DNA of 64,000 nt from Salinisphaera hydrothermalis C41B8 (GCF_000732535.1 NZ_APNK01000003.1:124001-188000), one strand, 5' to 3'; counted from the first letter of the stretch, positions 53,100-63,364 are shown. Made by a program: numbers and translations. Notes: generated from the sequence alone by a model not told the origin.

Positions 53100-53917
53100 T
53101 ATCCTTCGGCCGCCTCCAGCCCCGTCAATTCACCCGGCTCGCGACGCCGATCGATACCGGAAACGGTCAGATAGCCAACAAAGAAGACAATCAACAGCCC
53201 GAGCGCGACACTGACCGTGCCATCGCCATATCCCATACCGCCCACCTGATGCGACTTGCCCAGCCAGTCCGCACATGACGCGCCGACGGGCCGCGTCAGC
53301 ACATACACCAGCCAGAACAACAGAATCCGGTTGAGATCGCCGCGGACCAGCGCACAGAACAGTGCCGCCACAGCGAACAAGGCACCGAACAACAGCGTCG
53401 AGTCGAAATAGCCAAGATCCAGGGTCGTCGCCGTCATATCGCCAGCGGCAGTCCCGAGGGCGAAGGTCGCAATAATGGCGGCCCAATAGAAAATTTCCCG
53501 GCGCGTCGTATAAATGCTGTGGATCGAGAGCGTGCCCTCGCTACGCGCCCAGATCGCGAACACCGCGACCAACGCGACGGCAAAGGCTGTCGTCGACACG
53601 AAATACGGCACGCCGAGCACGATATGCGTCACGTCTGCGACCATGGTCCCGAAGATGCCGATCATCACGATCACCAGCCAATAGATCCACGGCACGTAGC
53701 GATTCACGAGAAACTGCAACGCCAACGACAGACCAAAGCCCAAACTCCCGGCCACCACCGCGACATACGGATTGATGTGATACACGAGGAAATCCGACGT
53801 CGACTCGCCCATGGCCGTGGTGAGCAACTTGACGATCCAGAAGAAGATCGTGATCTCGGGCACCTTGACTTGGGCATTCCGAGCCATCGACGACAATCTT
53901 TCGGGGGCGGCACGCAT
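53099..53917 (-). CDS. COG4705-type integral membrane protein
   Basis: A 272-residue polytopic protein with seven or eight membrane segments. The start VKVPEITIFFWIVKLLTTAMG followed by GESTSDFLVYHINPYV, and the repeated second half ATFALGTAAGDMTATTLDLG, fit the uncharacterised COG4705 family with two similar halves. The function is unknown. The ATG at 53917 has AGGA seven bases upstream; an ATG at 53887 is possible. It converges on the PEP-CTERM gene. Confidence 0.78.
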   Translation of the reverse strand: MRAAPERLSSMARNAQVKVPEITIFFWIVKLLTTAMGESTSDFLVYHINPYVAVVAGSLGFGLSLALQFLVNRYVPWIYWLVIVMIGIFGTMVADVTHIVLGVPYFVSTTAFAVALVAVFAIWARSEGTLSIHSIYTTRREIFYWAAIIATFALGTAAGDMTATTLDLGYFDSTLLFGALFAVAALFCALVRGDLNRILLFWLVYVLTRPVGASCADWLGKSHQVGGMGYGDGTVSVALGLLIVFFVGYLTVSGIDRRREPGELTGLEAAEG

Positions 53918-54099
53918 ATTCGATCCTGCCAATTCGAAACAAGCGAAGTGCCGCGGCTACCAGGCGACGGCCGCCGAAAGCTAGCAGAGCCGCTGCCGGT
54001 CGGATCGAACTTTCGTTTCAAAAATGATCGGCTGCCGGGTGCCGACCGTTTGTGCCCCGCTCTATGCGATCCGCGGCGCGAAGCGCGCGCCGGGCCGGC

Positions 54100-54888
54100 T
54101 TATTCGAGAATCTCGACCGCCTGCCCAATCTGGAGCTCACCCGTGTTTTCGGCCACGAGGTTCTGGCCGAAACAGACCTCCTTGCCCTGCTTGCGATACC
54201 GGCCGAGCGTACGCAGCGGCTCGCCATCGGGGCGTCGCTCGCCGGTGGCCGGATCGACCGTGATCATCACGCAACGCCCGCAGGGTTTGTCGACCCGAAA
54301 CACCACGTCGCCGATGCGAATACGCCGCCAGTCGTCCTCCGCGAACGCCGGGCTGCCGGCGATGACCACATTGGGCCGGAACTGCGCCATGACGTGAGTG
54401 CCGTCGGTCCAGGTATTGACCTCGGCGAGCGAGGCTTCCGCTGTAAGTAACAACGGATAGCCGTCGGCAAAGCTCACCCGAGCGCCGATCTGGTCCCGAT
54501 ACCGACGGGATTGCTCGCCCAGCCAAAGCAAATGCACCGGCTCGCCGACGATCCGGCTGAACCAGGCGTCGAGGGCGAACGTCGTGGTCAGCGCGGCGAA
54601 CGTGTCGCCCCAGACACCGGTATCGAAGCGCTGGCTGCTGAACTCATGTCGCGAGGCATGGATTGCCGGGTAATCGTCGTGCGTAAGCGACAAATGTTCG
54701 CCGTCGAAGCGCGCAAACACGCGCTGCAGGCCGTGGTGCGTCCGTGCGGTAACGAAGCGGCCATCCGGCTTGACGACCATGAAACGGCGATCGCGCAACA
54801 GGCCTTCCTCGGTCACGGTGGCGTGCGCCAGCACCTCGCCGGCGGTGGATTTGACCGGGTAGCGATACAAAGCGGACAGCGTGGGCAC
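54100..54888 (-). CDS. MOSC-domain protein (YcbX-like)
   Basis: A 262-residue protein with an N-terminal MOSC_N beta-barrel (LSALYRYPVKSTAGEVL, LLRDRRFMVV) and a C-terminal MOSC domain carrying the molybdenum-ligand cysteine in KPCGRCVMITVDPATGER. YcbX-type proteins use molybdenum cofactor to reduce N-hydroxylated compounds. YcbX of E. coli also has a C-terminal ferredoxin domain, which is absent here, so an external electron donor is needed. The GTG at 54888 with AGGT upstream is chosen over a TTG at 54930. Confidence 0.85.
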   Translation of the reverse strand: MPTLSALYRYPVKSTAGEVLAHATVTEEGLLRDRRFMVVKPDGRFVTARTHHGLQRVFARFDGEHLSLTHDDYPAIHASRHEFSSQRFDTGVWGDTFAALTTTFALDAWFSRIVGEPVHLLWLGEQSRRYRDQIGARVSFADGYPLLLTAEASLAEVNTWTDGTHVMAQFRPNVVIAGSPAFAEDDWRRIRIGDVVFRVDKPCGRCVMITVDPATGERRPDGEPLRTLGRYRKQGKEVCFGQNLVAENTGELQIGQAVEILE

Positions 54889-55027
54889 GACGGACCTGTA
54901 GTTCGCGGTTTCGCCGGCAAGACTAACCAATTATCGCAGCCGACGCCCGTAAATCGGTGATGGCCAATCCCCACACCCCACACCGTACGGTTCGTCGCTC
55001 GCGGCAGAAGCGATCCAGCTTGCCGAT

Positions 55028-55054
55028 TCAAGTCTGCACGCCCGCCGCCGATGA
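55028..55054 (+). promoter_or_regulatory. Sigma-28 (FliA)-like promoter for the chemoreceptor gene
   Basis: TCAAGTCT, 11 bases, GCCGATGA. This matches 6 of 8 and 7 of 8 positions of TAAAGTTT-N11-GCCGATAA at the exact spacing, about 93 bp before the start codon. Confidence 0.72.
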
Positions 55055-55147
55055 AAGATATGAGGTTATCGCGTCTTCGAGACCGTAGTGGCCCCGCCTC
55101 GCGAAGCCATACAAACACGATAAGAAACATCACCGAGGAGATTTTCG

Positions 55148-56812
55148 ATGTTGGACCCGAGAAAAAGTGTGCGAGCGAAACTCGCGCTCGGCTTCGGCGC
55201 GGCGCTCGTATTCATTGTCATGCTCAGCGCGCTGTCGATCTGGTCGATTCGCCGTGCAGCCGACAATACGGCCGCGATCTACAACCAGAACCTGTCCGGC
55301 ATCGAGACGGTGTCCAGCCTCGACCGCCAAGTCAATGACTTGCGCTCTCAGGTCGGCACGTTGCTGACCTCACAGCCCGATGCCTCGGCCATGAAACGCA
55401 TGGCCGACAATATCGGAACGATCGAGAAAAAAATCGATCAGGGCTGGAAAGCCTACTATCCCACGCTCATCACTGGGCCGAAAGAACAAAAATTGGCCGA
55501 CCAGGCGCACAAGAACCTCAAGATCATCAAGGGATCACTGGGTGATTTCGTGGATGACCTGAACCAGGCCGACATGCTCGATGCCACGAATATTTACGGC
55601 ATTTCGCTGCATCAACCCATCGACACCCTGGCCAAGCAACTGCATCAGCTCTGGCGACTGCAACGCAGTGCCGCCGCCGATGCCTATGCGGATACCCGCG
55701 TCTCCGCCCGCCATTCCCAGACCTACATCATCGCTGCGGCTGCGGCCGTATTCATACTCGCCGTACTCGTCATGCTGTGGCTGATGGCCGGCATCATGCG
55801 CCCGCTGGCGGCCGCTCGCCGGTTCGTCGCCTCGATCACGGACGGGCATCTGCATGAACGTGTCGATAACCCCTATCGCGACGAATTCGGCGGGATGATC
55901 GACGGCATCGAATCCATGCGCGCTCGTCTTTACGACGTGGTCAGCGATGTCGATAACCGAGCCGATTCGGTCACGGCCGGGGCCAACGAAATCGCCGCCG
56001 GTAACGACGAACTCAGTACCCGCACGCAAGAGCAGGCCGCCAGCCTGCAGCAAACCGCGGCCTCGATGGAACAAATGACCTCCACGGTCAAACAGAACGC
56101 CGACAACGCCGCGCAGGCCAACCAAGTGGCCGAAAGCGTGCGCGAGCAAGCCAGCGAGGGCAGCGAGGTGGCCACCAGCGCCGTAGCCTCGATGCAGGCG
56201 ATCGAACAATCGAGCCAGCAGATCAACGAGATCGTCGGCCTGATCGACGAAATTGCGTTCCAGACCAATCTGCTGGCACTCAATGCCTCGGTCGAAGCCG
56301 CACGCGCTGGTGAACAAGGCCGTGGCTTCGCGGTCGTCGCCACCGAAGTGCGCAGCCTCGCCAGCCGCAGTGCTTCCGCCGCCGAAGATATCAAGGCCCT
56401 GGTGGCGGATAGCGCGAGCAAGGTCGCCGATGGTTCGGCCCAGGTCGCACGCTCCGGCGAGGCCCTCGAAGCCATCGCCAACCGCGTGAATCAGGTCAGC
56501 GACCTGGTCGCCGAGATCGCGGCCGCTAGCAAGGAACAATCCACCGGCATCGAGCAGGTCAACCAGGCGATCTCGCAAATGGACGGCGCCACCCAGCAGA
56601 ACGCCGCGCTGGTGGAGCAATCCGCCGCAGCCGGCCGCTCGCTGGAAGCGCAGGCCCAGGCGCTCAAACAGCGCGTGGCATTCTTCGAGCTGTACGCGCG
56701 CGCCGAAAACGAGCACTCCGATAGCACGACAGCGAAGACGAAACACGTCGACAGCGCCGCCATGCCTGTTGAGGAGGAGCCCCTACCCGCGCATCACGGC
56801 GCTGCCGCTTAA
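55148..56812 (+). CDS. Methyl-accepting chemotaxis protein
   Basis: A 554-residue chemoreceptor. TM1 is near residues 12-34, a four-helix periplasmic sensor (4HB_MCP type, [17 protein letters not shown]) follows to about 190, TM2 is near 195-216, then a HAMP domain. The long coiled-coil signalling domain has the tip motif [21 protein letters not shown] then [17 protein letters not shown], with Ser for the more common Ala in NAAVEAARA. There is no C-terminal CheR-binding pentapeptide. GAGGAG precedes the ATG. The ligand is unknown. Confidence 0.93.
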   Translation: MLDPRKSVRAKLALGFGAALVFIVMLSALSIWSIRRAADNTAAIYNQNLSGIETVSSLDRQVNDLRSQVGTLLTSQPDASAMKRMADNIGTIEKKIDQGWKAYYPTLITGPKEQKLADQAHKNLKIIKGSLGDFVDDLNQADMLDATNIYGISLHQPIDTLAKQLHQLWRLQRSAAADAYADTRVSARHSQTYIIAAAAAVFILAVLVMLWLMAGIMRPLAAARRFVASITDGHLHERVDNPYRDEFGGMIDGIESMRARLYDVVSDVDNRADSVTAGANEIAAGNDELSTRTQEQAASLQQTAASMEQMTSTVKQNADNAAQANQVAESVREQASEGSEVATSAVASMQAIEQSSQQINEIVGLIDEIAFQTNLLALNASVEAARAGEQGRGFAVVATEVRSLASRSASAAEDIKALVADSASKVADGSAQVARSGEALEAIANRVNQVSDLVAEIAAASKEQSTGIEQVNQAISQMDGATQQNAALVEQSAAAGRSLEAQAQALKQRVAFFELYARAENEHSDSTTAKTKHVDSAAMPVEEEPLPAHHGAAA

Positions 56813-56836
56813 CGCCGAACGCGCTTCTCGAGCCAG

Positions 56837-56858
56837 GTCGGCGGCTCAAGCCGCCGAC
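56837..56858 (+). terminator. Hairpin after the chemoreceptor gene
   Basis: GTCGGCGGCT and AGCCGCCGAC pair with a CA centre (effectively a 9-bp stem and 4-base loop) 25 bp past the stop. There is no T-run, so it is only terminator-like. Confidence 0.45.
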
Positions 56859-57009
56859 AGGCCCCTGCGAGCCGCGCGGAGGGGCGGACACGCCTAAGGG
56901 ATGGCGTGATGGATCGCGATCCCGATACTCACGCCGGCCGCCCGCTCCGAGCCGCCGGTGAGCCCCTTCCCCGAGTCGCCCACGCGCGGCTCACGCGAAC
57001 GGCTGCATC

Positions 57010-57295
57010 GGGCGTGTTGAGGTCTCGTGCGGGCCCGCGCCAAGCGCTCCCTGAAAATTAACCAGGGCGGCAAGACGAGGCGTAGCGAACGTGGCGTAGT
57101 CGTTCTACGCGAGAGCGCGACAACGCTGGATTGCCGTCGTGTCGTTAATTTAAGGCGCTTGTCCCGAAGGGTTGGGGCGCCCGGCGGCGTTGCGAGTCTG
57201 GGTCGTGGCACGCCCCGAGCCGGCGACTCGCGCCTTGCCGGACACGATTTGCGCACGTCAACGCAGTGCGCTCACGAAACCTCAACACGTCCTAG
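57010..57295. repeat. Dispersed inverted-terminal element, copy D (286 bp)
   Basis: The same orientation as copy A, with ends GGGCGTGTTGAGG and CCTCAACACGTCCTAG. The GGCAAGACGAGGCG module differs from copy A at about three positions in 66. The flanks of the module (CCCTGAAAATTAACC and GTTAATTTAAG) match copy C, not A. The left flank is TC rather than TA, so that end has drifted. Located between the chemoreceptor and TRAP genes. Confidence 0.85.
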
Positions 57296-57562
57296 TAACG
57301 CGAATCGTCCCACCATTCCAGCGACCCGCTTTGAAATCGGTCCCATTTGAAGATGGGCGAGGCGGCCCGACGCATGGCGGCCACGCACGAGACTTTGGTC
57401 GCAAGCGCATTGTCGCCGTGCTTATGCACATCTATGGTCAACATGGAGCGCAACAAAAATCGATCATCCAATCGCCGATCAGCACGCTACTCCGGTAGCC
57501 GATGTCCAGATGCGCCGCGACGGTTCGCTCATCGCGAATCGCAGACCAACTGAAGGAGAGCC

Positions 57563-58645
57563 ATGAAAATCAGAATGTTCGCTCGCTATGCCGGGCTGGT
57601 CGGCGGCTTGCTCGTTGCCGGCGCTGCGGTGGCTGCCACCAACAGCGGTGATTCGCTGCACTTCCTGCCGATGCCAAAGGTCTCGGGCGGCCCGGTTAAG
57701 GTCGAGGGCAATCAACAGTTCACCATCAAGTTCGGCATCGGCCTGGCCGAGAGCAGCGCCCAGTATCGCGGCGTGGCTTATTTCAAGAAGATCGTCGAAC
57801 AGCGCAGCAACGGCCATATCAAAGTCAACATCTTCCCCAGCGCCCAGCTCGGCGACGACCTGCAGATGACCAGTGCGCTGCAGTCCGGTACGGCAGAAAT
57901 GACCCAGCCGTCGACGTCGCCGCTGATCAAGATGGAGCCGGAACTCGCGGTCTTCGATCTGCCCTTTCTGTTCGACAATACGAAACAGGCCGACAAGGTG
58001 CTGGATGGCCCGATCGGACAGAAGATCCTCAAGCAGATCACCGATCATCGCAACGGCCTGGTGGCGCTAGGCTGGGCCGAGAACGGCTTCCGCCAGCTCA
58101 CCGACAGCAAGGGCGTGATCAATTCACCGAAGGATCTGCATGGCCTGAAGATCCGTGTCATGCAAAGCCCGGTTCAGCTGGATATCTGGCGTACGCTCGG
58201 TGCCAACCCCACGCCGATGTCGTTCGCGGAGCTGTTCACCGCGCTCGACCAGGGCACGGTGGACGCCCAGGAGAACCCGTGGGTGACCATCCTCACCTCC
58301 AAGTTCTACGAAGTACAGTCCAACGCCACGGCCACCAAGCATGTTTATACGCCGTTCATCACGCTGATGTCCGAGCGCTTCTGGCAGCGTCTGCCCAAGC
58401 CGTACCAGAAGCTGGTCCGTACCGCGAGCGTCCAGATGGGCAACTACGAGCGCAAGGTCAGCCGCGATATTGACGCCCAGGCCAAGAGCGAGCTCGAGAA
58501 GAAGGGCCTGAAGATCACGAACCTGACCGCCAGCCAGCGCGACGCGTTCAAGAAGAAGGCCCAGCCGGTGTACCAGGACTTCAAGAGCAAGATCGGCGAG
58601 CCGCTGTTCGATGAGGTGATGAAGGCCACCAACCACCCGCACTGA
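57563..58645 (+). CDS. TRAP transporter substrate-binding protein (DctP family)
   Basis: A 360-residue periplasmic protein with a signal peptide (to about residue 25, AGAAVAA). The DctP pattern follows: FGIGLAESSAQYRGVAYFKK, NIFPSAQLGDDLQM, and LHGLKIRVMQSPVQLDIWRT with the conserved arginine that binds the substrate carboxylate, then GTVDAQENPW. It should bind an organic acid. GAAGGAG precedes the ATG. First gene of a TRAP operon with both membrane subunits downstream. Confidence 0.9.
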   Translation: MKIRMFARYAGLVGGLLVAGAAVAATNSGDSLHFLPMPKVSGGPVKVEGNQQFTIKFGIGLAESSAQYRGVAYFKKIVEQRSNGHIKVNIFPSAQLGDDLQMTSALQSGTAEMTQPSTSPLIKMEPELAVFDLPFLFDNTKQADKVLDGPIGQKILKQITDHRNGLVALGWAENGFRQLTDSKGVINSPKDLHGLKIRVMQSPVQLDIWRTLGANPTPMSFAELFTALDQGTVDAQENPWVTILTSKFYEVQSNATATKHVYTPFITLMSERFWQRLPKPYQKLVRTASVQMGNYERKVSRDIDAQAKSELEKKGLKITNLTASQRDAFKKKAQPVYQDFKSKIGEPLFDEVMKATNHPH

Positions 58646-58750
58646 CGCGGGCTGTCAGCCGCGCCGTCGGGGGCGACGGCGACATCGATGGGCGGGCGCC
58701 GCGCCCGCCCATCGCCATTCATTCATCATGATCTTGCGGGGTCGATATTC

Positions 58751-59245
58751 ATGGACGCGCTTGTTGCCACCGTTGAGCGTGGCGTCCATTACCTGCGTCT
58801 TGCGCTGGGCGTAGTCGTCGGCGTGCTCACCATCGCCGTGTTCTTCTGTGTTTCGGCCAACGTTTTCGGCCGCTTCGTGCTGAACAGTTCCTATGACTGG
58901 GCCGAGGCAATGTCGCGCTATTTCTTCATCTGGGCCGTGCTGGTCGGTGGCGGCGTCGGCTGTCTCGCCAACGAGAACATCGCCGTCACCTTCGTGAAGG
59001 ATGCGGTGCCGGGCGCTGTCGCCCGGGTCTTCGACATCATCAAGATCGCGATTGTCTATGCCGTCTGCGTGATCATCGTTATGGCCTATCAACAACTTGT
59101 GTCGGGCTATGTGAGCGTCACGCCATTGCTGGGCATTTCCAAGACGTATCTGTACATGGCAATGCTGTTCTTCGCAGCGCTGCTGGCGATCGCCAATACG
59201 GTGGATCTGCTGCGGCTGATCGCCCGATTTACACGGAGGGCGTGA
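58751..59245 (+). CDS. TRAP transporter small permease (DctQ family)
   Basis: A 164-residue membrane protein with four helices. It includes NVFGRFVLNSSYDWAEAMSR and YFFIWAVLVGGGVGCLANEN, the conserved DctQ core. The ATG at 58751 (MDALVATVER) is used rather than one at 58688. The stop overlaps the GTG that begins the potential longer form of the DctM gene. It pairs with DctM to form the sodium-coupled permease. Confidence 0.9.
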   Translation: MDALVATVERGVHYLRLALGVVVGVLTIAVFFCVSANVFGRFVLNSSYDWAEAMSRYFFIWAVLVGGGVGCLANENIAVTFVKDAVPGAVARVFDIIKIAIVYAVCVIIVMAYQQLVSGYVSVTPLLGISKTYLYMAMLFFAALLAIANTVDLLRLIARFTRRA

Positions 59246-59247
59246 CC

Positions 59248-60504
59248 ATGTTCATGCTCGGCATGCTCGCCGCTCTTCTGGTGCTGATCGCGATCGGCAT
59301 TCCGATTTCGATCGGCCTGGCCGGCATCAGCATTTACTTGATGATGCATTACCACTACGCGTTCTCGCCGCTGATCCAGCAGGGCGTGAACGGGCTGGAT
59401 TCCTTTCCGCTGCTGGCGATCCCGTTGTTCATCATGGTCGGCGAGGTGATGAGCCACGGCGGCATCGCCCGCCGGCTGGTACGCTTCGCCAGCTCGCTGG
59501 TGGGCTTCATGGCCGGCGGCCTGGGCCAGATCGCGGTGCTCACCTCCATGTTCTTTGGCGGCATCAGCGGCTCTGCCGTGGCGGATGCCTCGGCGATCGG
59601 CGGCATGCTGATCCGGCCGATGAAGGAAAAAGGCTATTCGGCCGCGGCCGCTACCGCGATCGTCGTCGGGGCGTCGGTCGTCGGCATCATCGTGCCGCCA
59701 TCGATTCCGATGATTCTGTTCGGCGTGGTCACCAACACCTCGATTTCGAACCTGTTTCTCGCCGGGATCGTGCCCGGCATCCTGGTCACCATCGGGCTGA
59801 TGATCACGACCTATGCCACCTCGCGATCCAGCGGGGCGGCACAGTCGTTTTCCGTACGCGAGGTCATCGACTCCTTCTTTGCCGCGCTGCCGGCGCTGAT
59901 GCTGCCGTTGATCATCGTGGGCGGGATTCTGGGCGGCGTGTTCACGCCCACCGAGAGCTCCGCGATCGCGCTGATCTACGCCATCGTCGTGTCGCTGTTC
60001 TTCTATCGCACGCTCACGCTGAAGAAGCTGTTCCAGCTGTTCGTGAATACCGGCCAGCTCACCGGCGTCGTGCTGTTGCTGCTGACGTTTGCCAACGTGC
60101 TGGCTTGGCTGCTCACCGCCAACATGGTGCCGCAACATATCGTCGCCGCACTGACCGCGCTCACCGATCAGCGTTTCGTGATGCTGATGATTCTGATCGT
60201 GGTGCTGCTACTGGTCGGTTTTTTCATGGACCTGACGCCGGCGATGGTCATCCTCGCCCCGTTGATGACGCCAGTGGTCACCAAACTCGGCATCGACCCG
60301 GTCTATTTCGGCGTGCTGATGTCGTTCGCGCTCGGCATCGGGCTGATCACGCCGCCGGTGGGCACCGTGCTCTACGTCGGCTGCGGCGTGGGTGACGTAC
60401 CGATGGAAAAACTCTCGGCTGCGCTGCTGCCCTACTACGCCGTGCTGCTGGCGCTGCTGTTCCTGTTCATTCTCTTCCCGGGCATCGTGCTGTGGTACCA
60501 GTGA
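59248..60504 (+). CDS. TRAP transporter large permease (DctM family)
   Basis: A 418-residue, 12-helix permease. Visible motifs are GGLGQIAVLTSMFFGGISGSA, VVGIIVPPSIPMILFGVVTN and GLITPPVGTVLYVG, the DctM hallmarks. The ATG at 59248 has GGAGGG seven bases upstream; a GTG at 59242 overlapping the DctQ stop is possible. Followed after 43 bp by a dehydrogenase gene probably in the same operon. Confidence 0.92.
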   Translation: MFMLGMLAALLVLIAIGIPISIGLAGISIYLMMHYHYAFSPLIQQGVNGLDSFPLLAIPLFIMVGEVMSHGGIARRLVRFASSLVGFMAGGLGQIAVLTSMFFGGISGSAVADASAIGGMLIRPMKEKGYSAAAATAIVVGASVVGIIVPPSIPMILFGVVTNTSISNLFLAGIVPGILVTIGLMITTYATSRSSGAAQSFSVREVIDSFFAALPALMLPLIIVGGILGGVFTPTESSAIALIYAIVVSLFFYRTLTLKKLFQLFVNTGQLTGVVLLLLTFANVLAWLLTANMVPQHIVAALTALTDQRFVMLMILIVVLLLVGFFMDLTPAMVILAPLMTPVVTKLGIDPVYFGVLMSFALGIGLITPPVGTVLYVGCGVGDVPMEKLSAALLPYYAVLLALLFLFILFPGIVLWYQ

Positions 60505-60547
60505 ACCGCGCCGTTGATGGCCGCCCAACCGATCGGACGAACCCCCA

Positions 60548-61579
60548 ATGAGTCGCGCTTTTTCCATTCTCACGCCGGACGCCCAGTACGAAGACGATGC
60601 CGAACTCGAGCGCGAGACCGCCGGACCGGATTTCGCGTTCGATATCTTTCGCGAACGCGAAGCGGCGCGTATCGACGAGACGCACTGGCGCGCGGCCGAC
60701 GCGCTGCTGGTCTGGCACGAGGTATTCATCGATCGCGAGCTGATCGCAAAGCTGGATAACTGCCGCGTCATCGTGCGCGCCGGCGTCGGTTTCGATCATA
60801 TCGATCTCGACGCCGCCGCGGCCGCCGGCATCCCGGTCTGCAACACGCCGGACTACGGCACCGGCGAGGTCGCCGATCATGCCATCGGCATGCTGCTGGC
60901 CTTCCGGCGCGGGCTCGTATTTCACGATCAGCGCCTGCAGCAGTCGCCGGTCGACGCCTTCAAACCCGGCGCGCCGCAGGTCGAACGGATTCGCGGCAGC
61001 CGGCTCGGCATCGTCGGGCTGGGCCGGATCGGTACGGCGACCGCGCTGCGCGCCAAGGCCTTCGGCATCGAGGTCGTGGCTTACGATCCGGAACTGCCGC
61101 GCGGTCAGGAGATCGCGGTCGGCGTCTCGCGCGTGGACAGCCTGGAAGAACTGCTGGAAACCTGCGATGCGGTGAGCCTGCATACGCCGCTCAACGAGAC
61201 CACCCATCACTTGATCGACGCCGATGCATTGGCGCGCATGCCGGCGCACGCGGTGCTCATCAACACCGCCCGCGGCGCCGTGGTCGATATCGATGCCCTC
61301 TACACGGCACTGGTGGAAGGCGGGATCGCCGGAGCCGCGCTGGACGTACTCCCGGAAGAGCCGCCGAATATGAACCGACCGTTGTTCGCCGCGCTTGAAC
61401 GCGGCGACGAGCGCCTCAAGGATCGGTTGATTCTCACCCCGCACGCCGCCTGGTACAGCCCGGCCAGCCGCGCCGACGCGCGCCGGCTGTCGACCGAAAC
61501 GCTGACGCGCTATCTACGCGGTGAAGGGCTACGCAACTGCGTCAACGCCGAGTTGCTGAAGCAGTACGGCCACGGCTGA
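60548..61579 (+). CDS. D-2-hydroxyacid dehydrogenase, CtBP-like
   Basis: A 343-residue NAD-dependent 2-hydroxyacid dehydrogenase. It has RAGVGFDHIDLDAAAAAGI, GLGRIGTATALRAKAFG, INTARGAVVDIDALYTAL, GAALDVLPEEPPNM and the catalytic histidine in LTPHAAWYSPASR. The PHAAWYS motif is typical of the C-terminal-binding-protein-like group. It sits 43 bp after the TRAP permease, so the imported substrate, or its oxidised form, may be its substrate. Confidence 0.87.
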   Translation: MSRAFSILTPDAQYEDDAELERETAGPDFAFDIFREREAARIDETHWRAADALLVWHEVFIDRELIAKLDNCRVIVRAGVGFDHIDLDAAAAAGIPVCNTPDYGTGEVADHAIGMLLAFRRGLVFHDQRLQQSPVDAFKPGAPQVERIRGSRLGIVGLGRIGTATALRAKAFGIEVVAYDPELPRGQEIAVGVSRVDSLEELLETCDAVSLHTPLNETTHHLIDADALARMPAHAVLINTARGAVVDIDALYTALVEGGIAGAALDVLPEEPPNMNRPLFAALERGDERLKDRLILTPHAAWYSPASRADARRLSTETLTRYLRGEGLRNCVNAELLKQYGHG

Positions 61580-61685
61580 GCGCCTGAAGCGGCACGGGCT
61601 GCATCCAGGCTGCCCATTCCCGGGTAGGATGCAGAGATCGACTTTTCCCGCCGCCTGCCCGGCGGGACCGACTCTTCCTGTGGCT

Positions 61686-63287
61686 ATGCAACTCAGCTTT
61701 ATCGGCGGCGCCGAAAGCGTGACCGGCTCGGCCAGCCTGCTGGTGGACGAGCGACTGGGCGTGCGTTTTCTCGTCGACTGTGGGACCCATGCCGAACGCG
61801 GCGCCGGCTTCGCGGACGGTGCGCCCAAACTCGGCTTCGATGCCCGGCGCCTGGATTTCGTCGTACTCACGCATGCGCATCGCGATCACACCGGGCGGCT
61901 GCCGCAGCTGCATCGCGCAGGCTTTCGCGGCCCGGTGTACTGCACTGAAGCCACCGCCTGGATGACCGAACTGGCGCTGCGCGACGCCGCCAAGTTCAGC
62001 GACGAATACGATGCGGCCGACGTCGAACTCATCGACTTCCAGCCGCTGGACCGGCGCCCGGATTTTCGCTTCGATCGCGCCCTGCGCATGCACGGCCTGT
62101 GGCTGACCCTGCATCGCAGCGCGCATATTCTGGGCGCGGCCGCGGTGACCGTGACCTGGCGCAGCCGCGTCGGCATGGAACGCTCGATCGTGTTCAGCGG
62201 TGATATCGGCGGCAACACCCCTGACAACCCGTTTCAATCGCTGCTCGCCGGCCAGACGCTGCCGGGCGCCGCCGATTACATGGTGGTGGAATCCACGCGT
62301 GGCGCCGAACCGGCGCGCGAGCCCCACTACAAATCGTTCGCGGCCCGCATGGTGGCCTGGGCCGAGGTGTTCGCCGACAGCGACGCGCGCGGCGGGGGAC
62401 CGGTGATCGCGCCTTGTTTTGCCATTCATCGGGCCCAGGAACTGTTGTTCGATCTGGATTACGTGCTGCGCACGACCGATACCGGCCGGCCGGATACCAC
62501 GGGACGACCGCGCTGGCTGTCGCTGGACGCACCGCTGGCCGTACGCATGACCGATGTATTCGCCATGGCACTGGCCGACGGCAGCGGTGGGCCGGAACAC
62601 GCCCCGGTTTATCGCAACCCGCGGCTGGCTGAACGCCTCGGCCTGGCCAACGAAGCCGAGGTCGACGCGCATCTGGCCGCCCTCTGGCAACGCGTCCGAC
62701 TCAACCGCGCGCCCGGCGGCACGCTGCGCGCCATGCGCGATCCCGCGCTCAGCCGCATGATCGCGCTGGCCGGCAGCGGCATGTGCCAGGGCGGGCGCAT
62801 CGTGGATTTCATCGTCGATCAGATTGGCAATCCGGCCGCCACCATCGTGCTCTGTGGCTATGCCCCGCCCGATACCGGCGCCGGCCGCCTGCGCCAGCTC
62901 GTCGCCGGTGAATGGCCGCTCGACCGCATGCTGGCTCTCGGCAACGCCCGTATCGATCCGGCGCGGGTGCAGGCGCGCATCGTCGATTTCGGCGATTATT
63001 ATTCCGGCCACGGCGATATCGATGCCCTGGCCCGCTTCGTGTTCGAACGTGATGCCCGGGCAACCGATACGCGCGCCGCCACCGTCTATCTCAACCACGG
63101 CGACCACGACATGCGTACCGGCCTCGCTGAGACCCTGCGCGAACGTGCAGCGGCCGCGCAGGCCGGCGACCGCGCCATCGAACGCATCGAGCTGGCCGAA
63201 ATGAATCGGATCTACGATCTGGATGCCGCCGATCAGGCCTGGCGGGACCGCCCCACGCCCCGGCTGAATTCGCTCGGTCGCTCCTGA
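61686..63287 (+). CDS. MBL-fold metallo-hydrolase with beta-CASP-like region
   Basis: A 533-residue metallo-beta-lactamase-fold protein of the RNA-processing type. The metal motif is LTHAHRDHTGRLPQL (HxHxDH); further motifs are RSAHILGAA, VFSGDIGGN, ALAGSGMCQGGRIVDF and GYAPPDTGAGRLRQLV. These are the beta-CASP exonuclease/endonuclease signatures, although the last (usually GYQAxGTxGR) is modified. The protein is longer than the usual 450 residues because of an insertion around residues 265-320. The ATG at 61686 (MQLSFIGGA) is used. A nuclease is likely but not certain. Confidence 0.82.
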   Translation: MQLSFIGGAESVTGSASLLVDERLGVRFLVDCGTHAERGAGFADGAPKLGFDARRLDFVVLTHAHRDHTGRLPQLHRAGFRGPVYCTEATAWMTELALRDAAKFSDEYDAADVELIDFQPLDRRPDFRFDRALRMHGLWLTLHRSAHILGAAAVTVTWRSRVGMERSIVFSGDIGGNTPDNPFQSLLAGQTLPGAADYMVVESTRGAEPAREPHYKSFAARMVAWAEVFADSDARGGGPVIAPCFAIHRAQELLFDLDYVLRTTDTGRPDTTGRPRWLSLDAPLAVRMTDVFAMALADGSGGPEHAPVYRNPRLAERLGLANEAEVDAHLAALWQRVRLNRAPGGTLRAMRDPALSRMIALAGSGMCQGGRIVDFIVDQIGNPAATIVLCGYAPPDTGAGRLRQLVAGEWPLDRMLALGNARIDPARVQARIVDFGDYYSGHGDIDALARFVFERDARATDTRAATVYLNHGDHDMRTGLAETLRERAAAAQAGDRAIERIELAEMNRIYDLDAADQAWRDRPTPRLNSLGRS

Positions 63288-63364
63288 CGCCAGAGGAACG
63301 CGCGGCATGGCCCAATGATGGCCCGACTTTTCGACACTGGACAGGACGGGTTCCGATCGCTGCA

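Noticed and set aside
57027-57350. Frames inside the dispersed elements (also near 16239, 19820 and 43065)
   Set aside because: They read through inverted repeats with no conservation of frame between copies, so they are not transposase remnants.
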